From: Phenylobacterium aquaticum
Lineage (GTDB): Bacteria > Pseudomonadota > Alphaproteobacteria > Caulobacterales > Caulobacteraceae
Direction: 5' to 3'
Assembly (NCBI RefSeq): GCF_022695515.1
Contig: NZ_JALDPT010000034.1
Coordinates: 1 to 60,291, forward strand
DNA length: 60,291 nt
Shown here: one piece after another, positions 44,255 to 51,998 of the stretch
Position numbering within the stretch: the first letter of the stretch is position 1
How the letters are laid out: the number at the start of each line of letters is the position of its first letter
Notes under the pieces: generated by a model
What the model was told of the DNA's origin: nothing
The model's input: only the letters and a program-made list of their open reading frames with translations
Databases searched by the model: none
Made by a program: the position numbers and the translations under genes

Positions 44255-44584
44255 TTGCCCGCGCCCGCCACCCCTGACGACCTGTTCCGCGCCCTGGGCG
44301 ACCCGACCCGTCGGGCCATCTTCGAGCGCCTGTGCCGGGACGGTGAGCAGACGGTCGGGGCCCTGACCCTTAAGGCCGGGATCAGCCAGCCGGCGGTGTC
44401 CAAGCATCTGGGTGTCTTGAAGCGCGCGGGCCTCGTGGGCGACCGCCATGCGGGGCGCCAGACCCATTACACGGCCCGGGTCTCGGCCCTGGCCCCGCTC
44501 GCCGACTGGACGGTCGAGATGACCGGGTTCTGGCATGGTCGTTTCGACGCCCTGGACGATCTGCTGTCGAGGATGGACCAATGA
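44255..44584 (+). CDS. ArsR-family transcriptional regulator
   Basis: This 109-aa winged-helix protein has FRALGDPTRRAIFERLCRDGE, the recognition helix GISQPAVSKHLGVLKRAGLV and the wing DRHAGRQTHYTA. There are no metal-binding Cys motifs (no CxC), so it belongs to the ArsR branch commonly paired with SRPBCC/AHSA1 proteins. The start codon is TTG at 44255, or an alternative just downstream. It probably represses its own operon through the palindrome over the promoter. Its stop overlaps the ATG of the SRPBCC gene (ATGA). Confidence 0.88.
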   Translation: MPAPATPDDLFRALGDPTRRAIFERLCRDGEQTVGALTLKAGISQPAVSKHLGVLKRAGLVGDRHAGRQTHYTARVSALAPLADWTVEMTGFWHGRFDALDDLLSRMDQ

Positions 44585-44985
44585 GCGCCGCCGAACCCCT
44601 CAGCGTCGTGGTCGAGCGGGAGCTGGGCCATCCGCCAGAGAAGATCTGGCGCGCGCTCACCCAGCCGCATCTGATCGAGGTCTGGCTGATGAAGAGCGAT
44701 TTCGCGCCGGTCCTCGGCCGCGATTTCAGCCTGCACGCGGCCTGGGGCGACATCGCTTGCCGCGTCCTGGAGCTCGAGCCCGGCCGCTCGCTCGCCTACA
44801 GCTGGGCGGCCAAGGGCCTGGACAGCGTCGTCACCTGGACCCTGACCCCCACCGACAGGGGCACGCGCCTGCGCATGGAGCAGGTCGGCTTCCAGCCCGA
44901 CCAACCCATGGCTTACCGGGGCGCCACCGCCGGCTGGCCCCGCTTCTTCGACGCCTTGGAGCAGGTGCTCGCCCGGGCCGACTGA
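44581..44985 (+). CDS. SRPBCC/AHSA1 (START-like) domain protein
   Basis: This 134-aa AHSA1-type protein has VVVERELGHPPEKIWRALTQPHLIEVWL at the start, a central FSLHAAWGDIACRVLELEPGRSLAYSW, and GWPRFFDALEQVLARAD at the end. The fold has a hydrophobic cavity that binds a small ligand. ArsR-AHSA1 pairs are frequent, and the AHSA1 protein often responds to or alters the inducer. It is translationally coupled to the ArsR gene (ATGA overlap). Confidence 0.85.
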   Translation: MSAAEPLSVVVERELGHPPEKIWRALTQPHLIEVWLMKSDFAPVLGRDFSLHAAWGDIACRVLELEPGRSLAYSWAAKGLDSVVTWTLTPTDRGTRLRMEQVGFQPDQPMAYRGATAGWPRFFDALEQVLARAD

Positions 44986-45010
44986 GCCCCATCCTTCACA
45001 GGAGATCCCC

Positions 45011-45232
45011 ATGACCTGGACCCCCTTGATCCGACAGGCGCACCGCTGGCTTTCGCTCGCCTTCGCCCTGGCCGCCGTGGCCAATCTGGTCGCCCTGGCG
45101 CTCGGGGCCAATGCGCCTTGGCTGGGCTTTGTGGCCGTCGTGCCCCTGCTGCCTCTCCTGGTCACCGGCCTCTATCTGTTCGCCTTGCCCTATGTCGCCC
45201 GCCGCCCGGGCCGTCAGGGCGCCGGGGCATGA
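45011..45232 (+). CDS. small membrane protein in ArsR operon, 73 aa
   Basis: It has two hydrophobic helices (WLSLAFALAAVANLVALAL and WLGFVAVVPLLPLLVTGLYL) and a basic C-terminal tail. An AGGAG ribosome binding site lies 8 nt before the ATG. It is the third gene of the ArsR operon and its stop overlaps the start of the DUF1801 gene (ATGA). Short two-helix proteins like this commonly accompany ArsR-AHSA1 pairs; the function is unknown. Confidence 0.75.
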   Translation: MTWTPLIRQAHRWLSLAFALAAVANLVALALGANAPWLGFVAVVPLLPLLVTGLYLFALPYVARRPGRQGAGA

Positions 45233-45636
45233 GTGGGATGTCGAACCCCCCGTCCGAGGCCGCCGCCCTCATTGACGCCCGCATCGCCGAGCTCGGCGAC
45301 TGGCGCGGCGAGACGCTGGCGCGCATGCGCGGCCTGATCCATGAGGCGGTCCCCGAGGTGGTCGAGACCTGGAAGTGGCGCGGCGTTCCGGTGTGGGAGG
45401 CCGGCGGCATCCTCTGCACCGGCGAGACCTACAAGGCGGTGGTCAAGCTCACCTTCGCCAAGGGCGCCTCGCTCCCCGACCCGGCGGGCCTGTTCAATTC
45501 AAGCCTGGAAGGAAACACCCGCCGCGCCATCGATATCCCCGAGGGTGTGGTTCTGGACGCCGACGCCTTCAAGGCCCTGGTCCGCGCGGCCGCGGCCCTG
45601 AACATGTCCAAGCCCCCCAAGCGCGGCAAGGCCTAG
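45229..45636 (+). CDS. DUF1801 domain protein
   Basis: This 135-aa protein has the DUF1801 (YdhG-like) pattern: IDARIAELGDWRGETLARMRGLIHEAVPEVVETWKWRGVPVWEAGGILC, TYKAVVKLTFAKGASLPDP and a helical end. The family fold resembles frataxin-like iron chaperones, but the function is not established. It is the last gene of the ArsR operon, coupled to the small membrane protein gene. Its stop codon shares CTAG (45633-45636) with the convergent VC0807 gene. Confidence 0.82.
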   Translation: MSGMSNPPSEAAALIDARIAELGDWRGETLARMRGLIHEAVPEVVETWKWRGVPVWEAGGILCTGETYKAVVKLTFAKGASLPDPAGLFNSSLEGNTRRAIDIPEGVVLDADAFKALVRAAAALNMSKPPKRGKA

Positions 45637-46301
45637 ACCTTCAACCCTGTCCGCGCCACGTAGCGGGCGTGGAACACCAGCAGGCCGCCCAGCACCACCA
45701 GCCATTGGATCGTGGTGATCCCCTGGGCGGCGTCGAGCGGCAGGGCGTAGGCCAGCGCGACCCTGATCCCGGCGTCGCCCAGGAAGACCACGCCCCAGAT
45801 CGCCGACAGGATGCGGATGTGCCGGCGGAAGTCGGCGTCATCCTCCCACCGTGCCTCCCAGGCGTCGGCCCCGGCGACGCCGACCTTGGCGACCACGACC
45901 GCCCGCGAGGTGGTCATGATGAAGGGACGGCGGGTTGGCACGCTTCCCAGAAACCAGAGCCCCAGCAGAGCGCCGATTGCGCCGTCCTTGACCAGCATCA
46001 GGCGCGGATCGCCGGTCACCGCGCTGGCCGCCGCGCCGACCAGCAGCAGGCTCAGGGTGAAGAGGGCGGTCATGTCGAGCCGCCGGTGGCGCAGTAGGCC
46101 GTAGAGAATCCAGGGCGCGGTGAGCGCGCCGCCCGCGGTCAGGGCGAGCCAGGGCGCCGCCCCGGCGGCTCTCAGGCCGTAATAGCCGGCGAGCGGCAGG
46201 GCCAGTTCGAAGATCAGCTGCAGTCCAAGCTGCCGGCGCAGGCGGGCGGAGGCCTGCCGCGCCTCGGTCGCCGTCGGGACGGTGGAGGTTTGAACGCTCA
46301 T
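45633..46301 (-). CDS. VC0807-family integral membrane protein
   Basis: This 222-aa protein has about six hydrophobic segments, for example LQLIFELALPLAGYYGLRAA, ALTAPWILYGLLRH, MTALFTLSLLLVGAAASAV and WLVVLGGLLVFHARYV. It resembles the VC0807 family, whose function is unknown. It is translationally coupled to the upstream TetR gene by a 4-nt overlap, so it is the likely regulatory target, perhaps a transport or stress protein. Confidence 0.72.
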   Translation of the reverse strand: MSVQTSTVPTATEARQASARLRRQLGLQLIFELALPLAGYYGLRAAGAAPWLALTAGGALTAPWILYGLLRHRRLDMTALFTLSLLLVGAAASAVTGDPRLMLVKDGAIGALLGLWFLGSVPTRRPFIMTTSRAVVVAKVGVAGADAWEARWEDDADFRRHIRILSAIWGVVFLGDAGIRVALAYALPLDAAQGITTIQWLVVLGGLLVFHARYVARTGLKV

Positions 46302-46948
46302 GGGCGGGGCTCCTCGACGGGACGGACGGCGTGGTCGAACAGGTCCGCCAGCTCGCGCCCCAGGGCGATGACATCCAGGTCGGGCTCGCGCATCTTGCGC
46401 GTGACCACCGCGTCCAGGGCGCCGTTCAGGGCGAAGGCCATGGCGGCGGGGTCGAAGGCGCGGAACGCGCCGGTCGCCTGGGCCTGGCGCACGAAGTCGG
46501 CGTGCACGCCCTGCCAGGTCTCTGTCTGGGCCAGCAGGCGGCCGCGGTCGGGCGCCTCGCGGGGCAGGTTGGAGATGATCTCCACCAGGGCCGGCAGGTG
46601 GTCGGGATAGTCCGCCAGGAACGCCATCCGGGCCTCGATATAGGCCCGCAGGGTCGCTCGCGCGCCTGAAGCGGCGGCCAGCCTCGGCGTCACATAGGCC
46701 TCCGCCACCTTCAGGATCTGCGACACCACCTCGCGGATCAGGTCGTCCTTGCCGTCGAAATTGTAGGAGATGATCCCGGTGCTGCTGAGGCCGGCCAGCT
46801 TGGCGATGCGGGCGAAGGAGATGTTCGCATAGCCCGCCGACGCCGCGACCTTGATCGCCACCTCCACGATCTGCGCTCGCCGCGCCGACTCCGTGAAGGT
46901 GCGGGCGGGGCTGGTCGTTTGCTTGTTCGAGCGGTTATTTGCTTGCAT
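46298..46948 (-). CDS. TetR/AcrR family regulator of the VC0807 gene
   Basis: This 216-aa protein has a TetR DNA-binding domain (ARRAQIVEVAIKVAASAGYANISFARIAKLAGLSSTGIISYNF) and a C-terminal domain of the type with YIEARMAFLADYPDH and FALNGALDAVV. I place the start at the ATG at 46948 (MQANNRSNKQ) because a -35/-10 pair ends 7 nt before it; the frame is open to 46984. It is followed by, and coupled to, the membrane protein gene. A palindrome over the start codon is the probable autoregulatory operator. Confidence 0.83.
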   Translation of the reverse strand: MQANNRSNKQTTSPARTFTESARRAQIVEVAIKVAASAGYANISFARIAKLAGLSSTGIISYNFDGKDDLIREVVSQILKVAEAYVTPRLAAASGARATLRAYIEARMAFLADYPDHLPALVEIISNLPREAPDRGRLLAQTETWQGVHADFVRQAQATGAFRAFDPAAMAFALNGALDAVVTRKMREPDLDVIALGRELADLFDHAVRPVEEPRP

Positions 46949-46984
46949 GAGCAAATCGATACCGCACGAACCCGTGCCGCGCAA
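46937..46984 (-). promoter_or_regulatory. TetR promoter, leaderless, with operator over the start codon
   Basis: On the minus strand, TTGCGC (46984-46979) and TATCGA (46961-46956) are 17 nt apart, which puts the transcription start at or beside the ATG (46948). A perfect inverted repeat ATTTGCT (46937-46943)/AGCAAAT (46950-46956) with a 6-bp spacer covers the end of the -10 and the start codon. Confidence 0.6.
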
Positions 46985-47158
46985 GCCTGTTGCGCTGGCG
47001 CCTATAAATATATCAATAAATCAAATGGATAGAATGACGTCCGTCACGCCAAAACCACTCGTCCATGTTGACGTCAAACCGCCCTGCGAAATCAGGTCGG
47101 CGATTTCCGGACCTCCGGGTTAAACTGGCCGCGGTCCTTCTCATCGTGGTTCGCAAAC

Positions 47159-47200
47159 ACACCGCCGCGCGGTGTTGGCGGGGCGCCAAGGCCCCCCGCC
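47159..47200 (-). terminator. tandem hairpins downstream of the acyl-CoA ligase gene
   Basis: ACACCGC (47159-47165)/GCGGTGT (47169-47175) and GGCGGGG (47177-47183)/CCCCGCC (47194-47200) are two perfect hairpins just past the stop codon of the acyl-CoA ligase gene. There is no T-tract. The rest of 46985-47158 shows no gene. Confidence 0.5.
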
Positions 47201-47213
47201 GGGCCGCTTGCCC

Positions 47214-48752
47214 CTAGACGATCTTGGAGCCTTCCTTGCCCCAATAGGCGTCGCGGATCAGGCGCTTATAGAGCTTGCCGGTCGGGTGGCGGGGCAGTTC
47301 GGCCATGAAGTCGATGCGGCGCGGGGACTTCACGTGGCTGAGGTGCTCGCGGCAGAAGGCCATCAGCTCGGCGCGCAGGGCGTCGCCGGCGTCGTCCCAG
47401 TTCGCAGGCTGGATCACGGCGACCACCTGTTCGCCCATCTCCTCGTGCGGCGCCCCGACCACGGCGGCGTCGGTCACCTTGGGGTGGGTGATCAAGAGGT
47501 TCTCGAGCTCCTGCGGATAGATGTTCACCCCGCCGGAGATGATCATGAAGCTCTTGCGGTCGGTGAGGTAGAGATAGCCCTCCTCGTCGACCCAGCCCAC
47601 ATCGCCCAGCGTCGTCCAGCCGTGCTGGTTGGTGTTCTCGGCGACCTTTTCCGGGGCGTTGTGATAGCTCAGCGGCGGGCCGCCGGCGAAGTGGACGACG
47701 CCCTCGGCGCGCGGCGGCAGGGCCTCGCCGTTCTCGTCGCAGATCTTCAGCTCGGCGGTCAGGCAGCGGCCGACCGAGCCCTTGTGGGCCAGCCATTCCT
47801 CGGAGCTGAGATAGCAGAAGCCGTTGCCCTCGGTGCCGGCGTAGTACTCGTGGATCACCGGGCCCCACCAGGCGATCATCTGCTCCTTGACCGGGACGGG
47901 GCAGGGGGCGGCGGCGTGGACCGCCGAGATCATCGAGGAGACGTCGTAGCGGGCGCGGACCTCTTCGGGCAGCTTCAGCATGCGCACGAAGTGGGTGGGC
48001 ACGAACTGGCCGCAGTTGACCTTGTACTTTTCGATCAGCCGCAGGGCGTCCTCGGCGTCGAATTTCTCCATGACGACGACCGTGCCGCCCAGGCGCTGCA
48101 TGCCCATGGTCCAGCGCAGAGGGGCGGCGTGGTAGAGCGGGGCCGGCGACAGATAGACCCCGTCGAGCGGGAAGCCGAACACTTGGTTGGCCATCATGGC
48201 GAGCGAGGTCGGCTCGTCGATCGCGCCGCCGGTCAGCGCCGGCTTGATGCCCTTGGGCCGGCCGGTGGTGCCGGACGAATAGAGCATGTCGGAGCCGGCG
48301 GTCTGGTCGGCGATCGGGGTCGCCGGCATCTTGGCCCGGGCGTCCTCGAAGCTCTCATAGGGCGCGACAGGCGGCCCCACCATGTAGAGCTTCACGCCGG
48401 GCAGCAGGGCCGGCAACTCGTCGACGACCGGGCCGACGCCCTGCGAAGTGATCAGCACCTTCGCCCCGCAGTCGCCCATGATGTACTCGACCTCGCCGGC
48501 GGTCAGCTTGGAGGAGATGCAGGTGTAGTAGAGGCCGGCGCGCTGGGCCGCCCAGGTCACCTCGAAATAGCGCGGGTGGTTCTCGAGCAGGATCGCGATG
48601 ACGTCCCCCGCTTTGAGGCCGAGCGACCGGAACAGCTGGGCGCCCTGATTCGAGCGCTCGTCGAGCTGGCGGTAGGTCACGGTCTCGCCGGTGCTCGCCA
48701 TGATGTAGGCGGCGCGATCGGGGTGGGTCTTGGCGTGTGTGGCCGGATGCAT
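47214..48752 (-). CDS. AMP-dependent acyl-CoA synthetase
   Basis: This 512-aa ANL-superfamily ligase has the P-loop-like A3 motif LYSSGTTGRPKG, the A5 motif YYAGTEGNG, the A7 motif TLGDVGWVDEEGYLYLTDR and the A10 catalytic Lys near the end (PTGKLYKR). It activates a carboxylic acid to the acyl-AMP and then the CoA thioester; the substrate is probably a fatty or aromatic acid. I start at MHPATHAKTHPD (48752) with an AGGA-containing SD. It is divergent from an enoyl-CoA hydratase gene across an 11-bp palindrome, so the two likely act in one beta-oxidation-like pathway. Confidence 0.9.
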   Translation of the reverse strand: MHPATHAKTHPDRAAYIMASTGETVTYRQLDERSNQGAQLFRSLGLKAGDVIAILLENHPRYFEVTWAAQRAGLYYTCISSKLTAGEVEYIMGDCGAKVLITSQGVGPVVDELPALLPGVKLYMVGPPVAPYESFEDARAKMPATPIADQTAGSDMLYSSGTTGRPKGIKPALTGGAIDEPTSLAMMANQVFGFPLDGVYLSPAPLYHAAPLRWTMGMQRLGGTVVVMEKFDAEDALRLIEKYKVNCGQFVPTHFVRMLKLPEEVRARYDVSSMISAVHAAAPCPVPVKEQMIAWWGPVIHEYYAGTEGNGFCYLSSEEWLAHKGSVGRCLTAELKICDENGEALPPRAEGVVHFAGGPPLSYHNAPEKVAENTNQHGWTTLGDVGWVDEEGYLYLTDRKSFMIISGGVNIYPQELENLLITHPKVTDAAVVGAPHEEMGEQVVAVIQPANWDDAGDALRAELMAFCREHLSHVKSPRRIDFMAELPRHPTGKLYKRLIRDAYWGKEGSKIV

Positions 48753-48832
48753 GGGTCTTCCTGACTTCGGGCTCCGGCGCGCGCGCCGAAGGTCCCTCCC
48801 AAAACTTATCGTCGTTAACCGGCATATGCGGT

Positions 48833-48855
48833 GCTTGACGGACCGTCCGTCAAGC
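48833..48855. promoter_or_regulatory. perfect 23-bp palindrome, operator for a TetR-type regulator
   Basis: GCTTGACGGAC (48833-48843) and GTCCGTCAAGC (48845-48855) are perfect inverted repeats around one central base. It overlaps TTGACG (48835-48840), a good -35 for the enoyl-CoA hydratase gene, and lies in the divergent spacer with the CoA-ligase gene. No adjacent regulator gene exists, so the binding protein is encoded elsewhere. Confidence 0.75.
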
Positions 48856-48894
48856 GCGCCCGAATGGGAGAAATCACGAGGAGGAGTTCCAGCT

Positions 48895-49785
48895 ATGACC
48901 ACGCCCACTTTTGAGACCATCAAGCTTGAGATCGAAAACGGGGTGGCGACGCTGACCTTGAATCGGCCGGACAAGCTGAACGCCTTCAACACCCAGATGA
49001 TGAAGGAGATGATCGCCTGCTTCGATCACACCGACGCCAATGACGACGTGAAGGTGGTGATCGTGACCGGGGCCGGCCGCGCCTTCTGCGCCGGGGCCGA
49101 CCTGTCCTCGGGCGCGGCGACCTTCGACTATGACGCCCAGGCGGGCGGCGAGCGCCAGGCGGCGCGGACGCCGGAAGGCGTGCAGCGCGACGGCGGCGGT
49201 CTCCTGACCCTGCGCATCTATGACAGCCTGAAGCCGGTGATCGCGGCGATCAACGGCGCGGCGGTCGGCGTCGGCGTCACCATGCAGCTGGCCATGGACA
49301 TCCGCCTGGCCTCCACCGAGGCCCGGTTCGGCCTGGTCTTCGCCCGTCGCGGCATCAATCCGGAAGCCGGCTCGTCCTGGTTCCTGCCGCACCTGGTCGG
49401 CATCCAGACGGCGCTGGAGTGGTGCTACACCGGCCGGGTGTTCCCCGCCCAGGAGGCCTTCGACAAGGGCCTGGTGCGCTCGCTGCACGCGCCCGAGGAC
49501 CTGCTGCCGGCGGCGAACGCTCTGGCCCGCGAGATCGTCGACAACACCGCCCCGGTGTCCGTGGCCCTGACCCGCCAGCTGATCTGGCGCAACGCCGGGG
49601 CGACGCACCCGATGTTCGCCCACCGCTCGGACAGCCGCGGCATCCACGCCCGCGGCCGCATGGCCGACGCCAAGGAGGGCGTGGTCTCGTTCCTGGAGAA
49701 GCGCCCGGCCAACTATCCCGACAAGGTCTCGACCGACCTGCCGGACATCTGGGGCGACCATTGGGAAGCCCCGACCTTCAAATAG
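48895..49785 (+). CDS. enoyl-CoA hydratase/isomerase family protein
   Basis: This 296-aa crotonase-fold protein has the oxyanion segment GAGRAFCAGADLSSGA, the AAINGAAVGVGVTMQLAMDIRLAS block and RRGINPEAGSSWFLPHLVG, with a Glu in the position of the catalytic second Glu (NPEAGSS). It hydrates or isomerises enoyl-CoA esters in fatty-acid or aromatic-acid breakdown. A strong SD (GAGGAG) precedes the ATG. It is divergent from the acyl-CoA synthetase gene and shares the palindromic operator. Confidence 0.92.
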   Translation: MTTPTFETIKLEIENGVATLTLNRPDKLNAFNTQMMKEMIACFDHTDANDDVKVVIVTGAGRAFCAGADLSSGAATFDYDAQAGGERQAARTPEGVQRDGGGLLTLRIYDSLKPVIAAINGAAVGVGVTMQLAMDIRLASTEARFGLVFARRGINPEAGSSWFLPHLVGIQTALEWCYTGRVFPAQEAFDKGLVRSLHAPEDLLPAANALAREIVDNTAPVSVALTRQLIWRNAGATHPMFAHRSDSRGIHARGRMADAKEGVVSFLEKRPANYPDKVSTDLPDIWGDHWEAPTFK

Positions 49786-49847
49786 GCGTCCATTCGCCCG
49801 TCTGAGAACGACCGGTTAAGGCGGTTGTGGTCGGATTCGCTTCGACC

Positions 49848-51065
49848 ATGACCGCCGCACCGCCCCCCTTCGGCGCCCCGCCGCCTCACCCCCGAGCCTT
49901 CCGGGCCCGCGGCGCCCTGCTGAAACGCTTGGCGGACGTGGTGTGCCTGCCCTCGTCGCGGGTGAACGCCTTCGAACGCGCCATGACCGCCGACCTCCTG
50001 GTCGACATGCTGCGCGAGGCCGAACCGGAGGAGCGACTGAAGGTCGCCCGCCGCCTGGCCAACCTCACCGAGATCCCCGCCAGCCTGGTCCGCCTGCTGC
50101 TGCGCGACCGGGTGGAGATCGCCGAGGCCCTGCTGGCCAACGCCCAGGGCTTGAGCGATTCCGACCTGCTCGACTGCGCCCGCATGACCGGCCTCGAGCA
50201 CCGCCGCCTGATCGCCCTGCGCCGCGGCGTGAGCGAGGTGGTCTGCGAGACCCTGGTCGAGTTCGGCGAGTCCGCGGTCATCAACTGCCTGCTGAACAAC
50301 GAGCTGGCGCGCCTGTCCAATGGCGCGATCGAGGTGATCGTCGCCCTGACCCGCGACGAGCCGCGGCTCGCGCCGATCCTGCTTCGCCGGCCCGAACTGC
50401 GACCGGCCCACGCCTATGTGCTGTTCTGGTGGGCCGACGCCGACGCCCGGCGGACGATTCTGCAGAGGTTCGCGGTCTCTCGCGAAGTCCTGCAGGATGC
50501 GGCCAGCGACATCTTCGCCATGGCGGCGGAAGAGAACTGGCAAGACCCGCTGTCGCGGAAGGCCCTGCAGTTTATTGAGCGACGCCAACGCAACCGGGCC
50601 GCGATCGACAAGAGCCCGTTCGACAGTCTCGAAGCGGCCGTCTCGGCGGCCCAGACGGGGCTGACGCGGGATGTCGCCGAGGAGATTTCCTATCTGTCGG
50701 GCGTCAAGCCGATGACCGGCGCCAAGATATTCACCGATCCCGGCGGCGAACCCTTGGCTATAGTCTGTAAGGCCACCGGGTTACCTAAAGCCGCTGTTCG
50801 AGCCCTGTGGCGGGCCCTGCGCCGGCCCGAGACCGACGACACCGGGGCTGTTCATCCGGCCCTGGAGCGGGTGCTGATCACCTATGACATGATCGCGGTT
50901 GATCGTGCGCAAACCGTTCTGCGTTACTGGAATTGGTCTCTATCGTCGGCGCTTACCCCGGCGCTGATGAAGGCCATCCGCGACGGCGATGAAGATGCAG
51001 TAGACGAATATTCCATCCCGCAGCGCACAGCGATGCTCGCGCTTGCGAAAGAATTCGGCCGCTAG
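49848..51065 (+). CDS. DUF2336 domain protein
   Basis: This 405-aa all-alpha protein belongs to DUF2336, a HEAT-like family found widely in alphaproteobacteria. Repeated helices are evident, for example RVNAFERAMTADLLVDMLREAEPEERLKVARRLA and EIPASLVRLLLRDRVEIAEALL. No catalytic motif or membrane segment is seen, and the function is unknown, with a regulatory or scaffold role likely. I start at MTAAPPPFGAPP (49848); the Pro-rich first 20 residues look unstructured. It is 62 nt downstream of the enoyl-CoA hydratase gene but probably has its own promoter. Confidence 0.82.
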   Translation: MTAAPPPFGAPPPHPRAFRARGALLKRLADVVCLPSSRVNAFERAMTADLLVDMLREAEPEERLKVARRLANLTEIPASLVRLLLRDRVEIAEALLANAQGLSDSDLLDCARMTGLEHRRLIALRRGVSEVVCETLVEFGESAVINCLLNNELARLSNGAIEVIVALTRDEPRLAPILLRRPELRPAHAYVLFWWADADARRTILQRFAVSREVLQDAASDIFAMAAEENWQDPLSRKALQFIERRQRNRAAIDKSPFDSLEAAVSAAQTGLTRDVAEEISYLSGVKPMTGAKIFTDPGGEPLAIVCKATGLPKAAVRALWRALRRPETDDTGAVHPALERVLITYDMIAVDRAQTVLRYWNWSLSSALTPALMKAIRDGDEDAVDEYSIPQRTAMLALAKEFGR

Positions 51066-51397
51066 ACTTCGATTCTCTCCAAGTCGGCCGATTAATCGCG
51101 GCGCGGCCGCGCCGTGAACCTGCGCCCGCGCGTACGGACAGTATGTCACACCCGTAACCCAGTGGATAAATCTTTGGGTTGTGGTCATGGTGCGGCAGTT
51201 CCACGGACTAGTACTCGCTTCGCTATTGGGGAAAGTGGTCAGCGGCTTCAACAACGGCTGCAATGAACATGTTCGCTAAAGTCGCAGGCGATTTTCATCA
51301 CTTGTGCTTGGCATGAGTCCCCTATAAGCACGCCATAACTGATGTCGTGAATCAGTCATCCCCCAAATTGGTGCATCGCACCCCACGGAACAAAGTT
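51066..51397 (+). promoter_or_regulatory. upstream region of the MucR gene
   Basis: These 332 bp contain no convincing gene. They are AT-richer than the neighbourhood. A TATAAG (51323-51328) is a candidate -10, without a clear -35. An inverted repeat ACTGAT (51338-51343)/ATCAGT (51351-51356) follows and could be an autoregulatory site, since MucR proteins bind AT-rich promoters, often their own. Confidence 0.4.
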
Positions 51398-51820
51398 ATG
51401 GACGAGAAGTCAGAAGTCATCGAGATGACGGCGGACATTGTCTCCGCCTACGTCGGCAATAACACTGTCGCCGCTGCAGATTTGCCTGCCCTGATCCAGA
51501 GCATCCACCGCGCTCTGTCGGGCATTTCCACCGGTTCGGAAGCGCCTGAGGCGGCGCCGAAGGAACCGGCGGTGCCGGTTCGCCGGTCCATCACGCCGGA
51601 CCATCTGGTCTGTCTTGAGGACGGCCGCAAGTTCAAGTCGCTTAAGCGGCACCTGCGCACCAAGTACAATATGAGCCCCGAGGAATATCGGGCGAAGTGG
51701 AGCCTGCCGAAGGACTATCCGATGGTCGCTCCGAACTACGCCAAGGCGCGCTCCGATCTGGCCAAGCAAATGGGCCTGGGTCAGGGCGGTCGTCAGGCCC
51801 CGCGCAAGCGGGCCAAATAA
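51398..51820 (+). CDS. MucR/Ros family transcriptional regulator
   Basis: This 140-aa protein matches the MucR family over its whole length: SEVIEMTADIVSAYVGNNTV at the N-terminus (oligomerisation), then VCLEDGRKFKSLKRHLRTKY, NMSPEEYRAKWSLPKDYPMV and APNYAKARSDLAKQMGLG. The zinc finger has Cys-x2-Asp and the first His, but the second His (HLxTH in Ros) is Lys here (HLRTK), so zinc binding may be weak or absent. MucR proteins are global silencers, and in Caulobacter they act in cell-cycle gene control. I start at MDEKSEVIE (51398), where family homology begins. Confidence 0.93.
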   Translation: MDEKSEVIEMTADIVSAYVGNNTVAAADLPALIQSIHRALSGISTGSEAPEAAPKEPAVPVRRSITPDHLVCLEDGRKFKSLKRHLRTKYNMSPEEYRAKWSLPKDYPMVAPNYAKARSDLAKQMGLGQGGRQAPRKRAK

Positions 51821-51847
51821 GCCGACCACTCTCGGCCTGGAGATGTG

Positions 51848-51874
51848 AACGCCCGCTGGTCCAGCGGGCGTTTT
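51848..51874 (+). terminator. terminator of the MucR gene
   Basis: AACGCCCGCTGG (51848-51859) and CCAGCGGGCGTT (51861-51872) form a perfect 12-bp inverted repeat around one base, running into TTTT. It lies 27 nt after the stop codon. Confidence 0.9.
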
Positions 51875-51998
51875 GCATTTTCCGGACTCGCTGGCTGGGA
51901 AATGTCGTCGCGCCGCCGCATTTCCGCTTGCCGCTGAATCCCGGCTCAAGCGATAAGTGATTCGTCGTGATTCCAAGGGGTTGTTAAGGAATCTGAAT

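Noticed and set aside
46985..47158. Open frame on the plus strand across the TetR-CoA ligase intergenic region
   Set aside because: It starts inside the TetR gene in antisense, has no SD or domain, and its composition is AT-rich intergenic.
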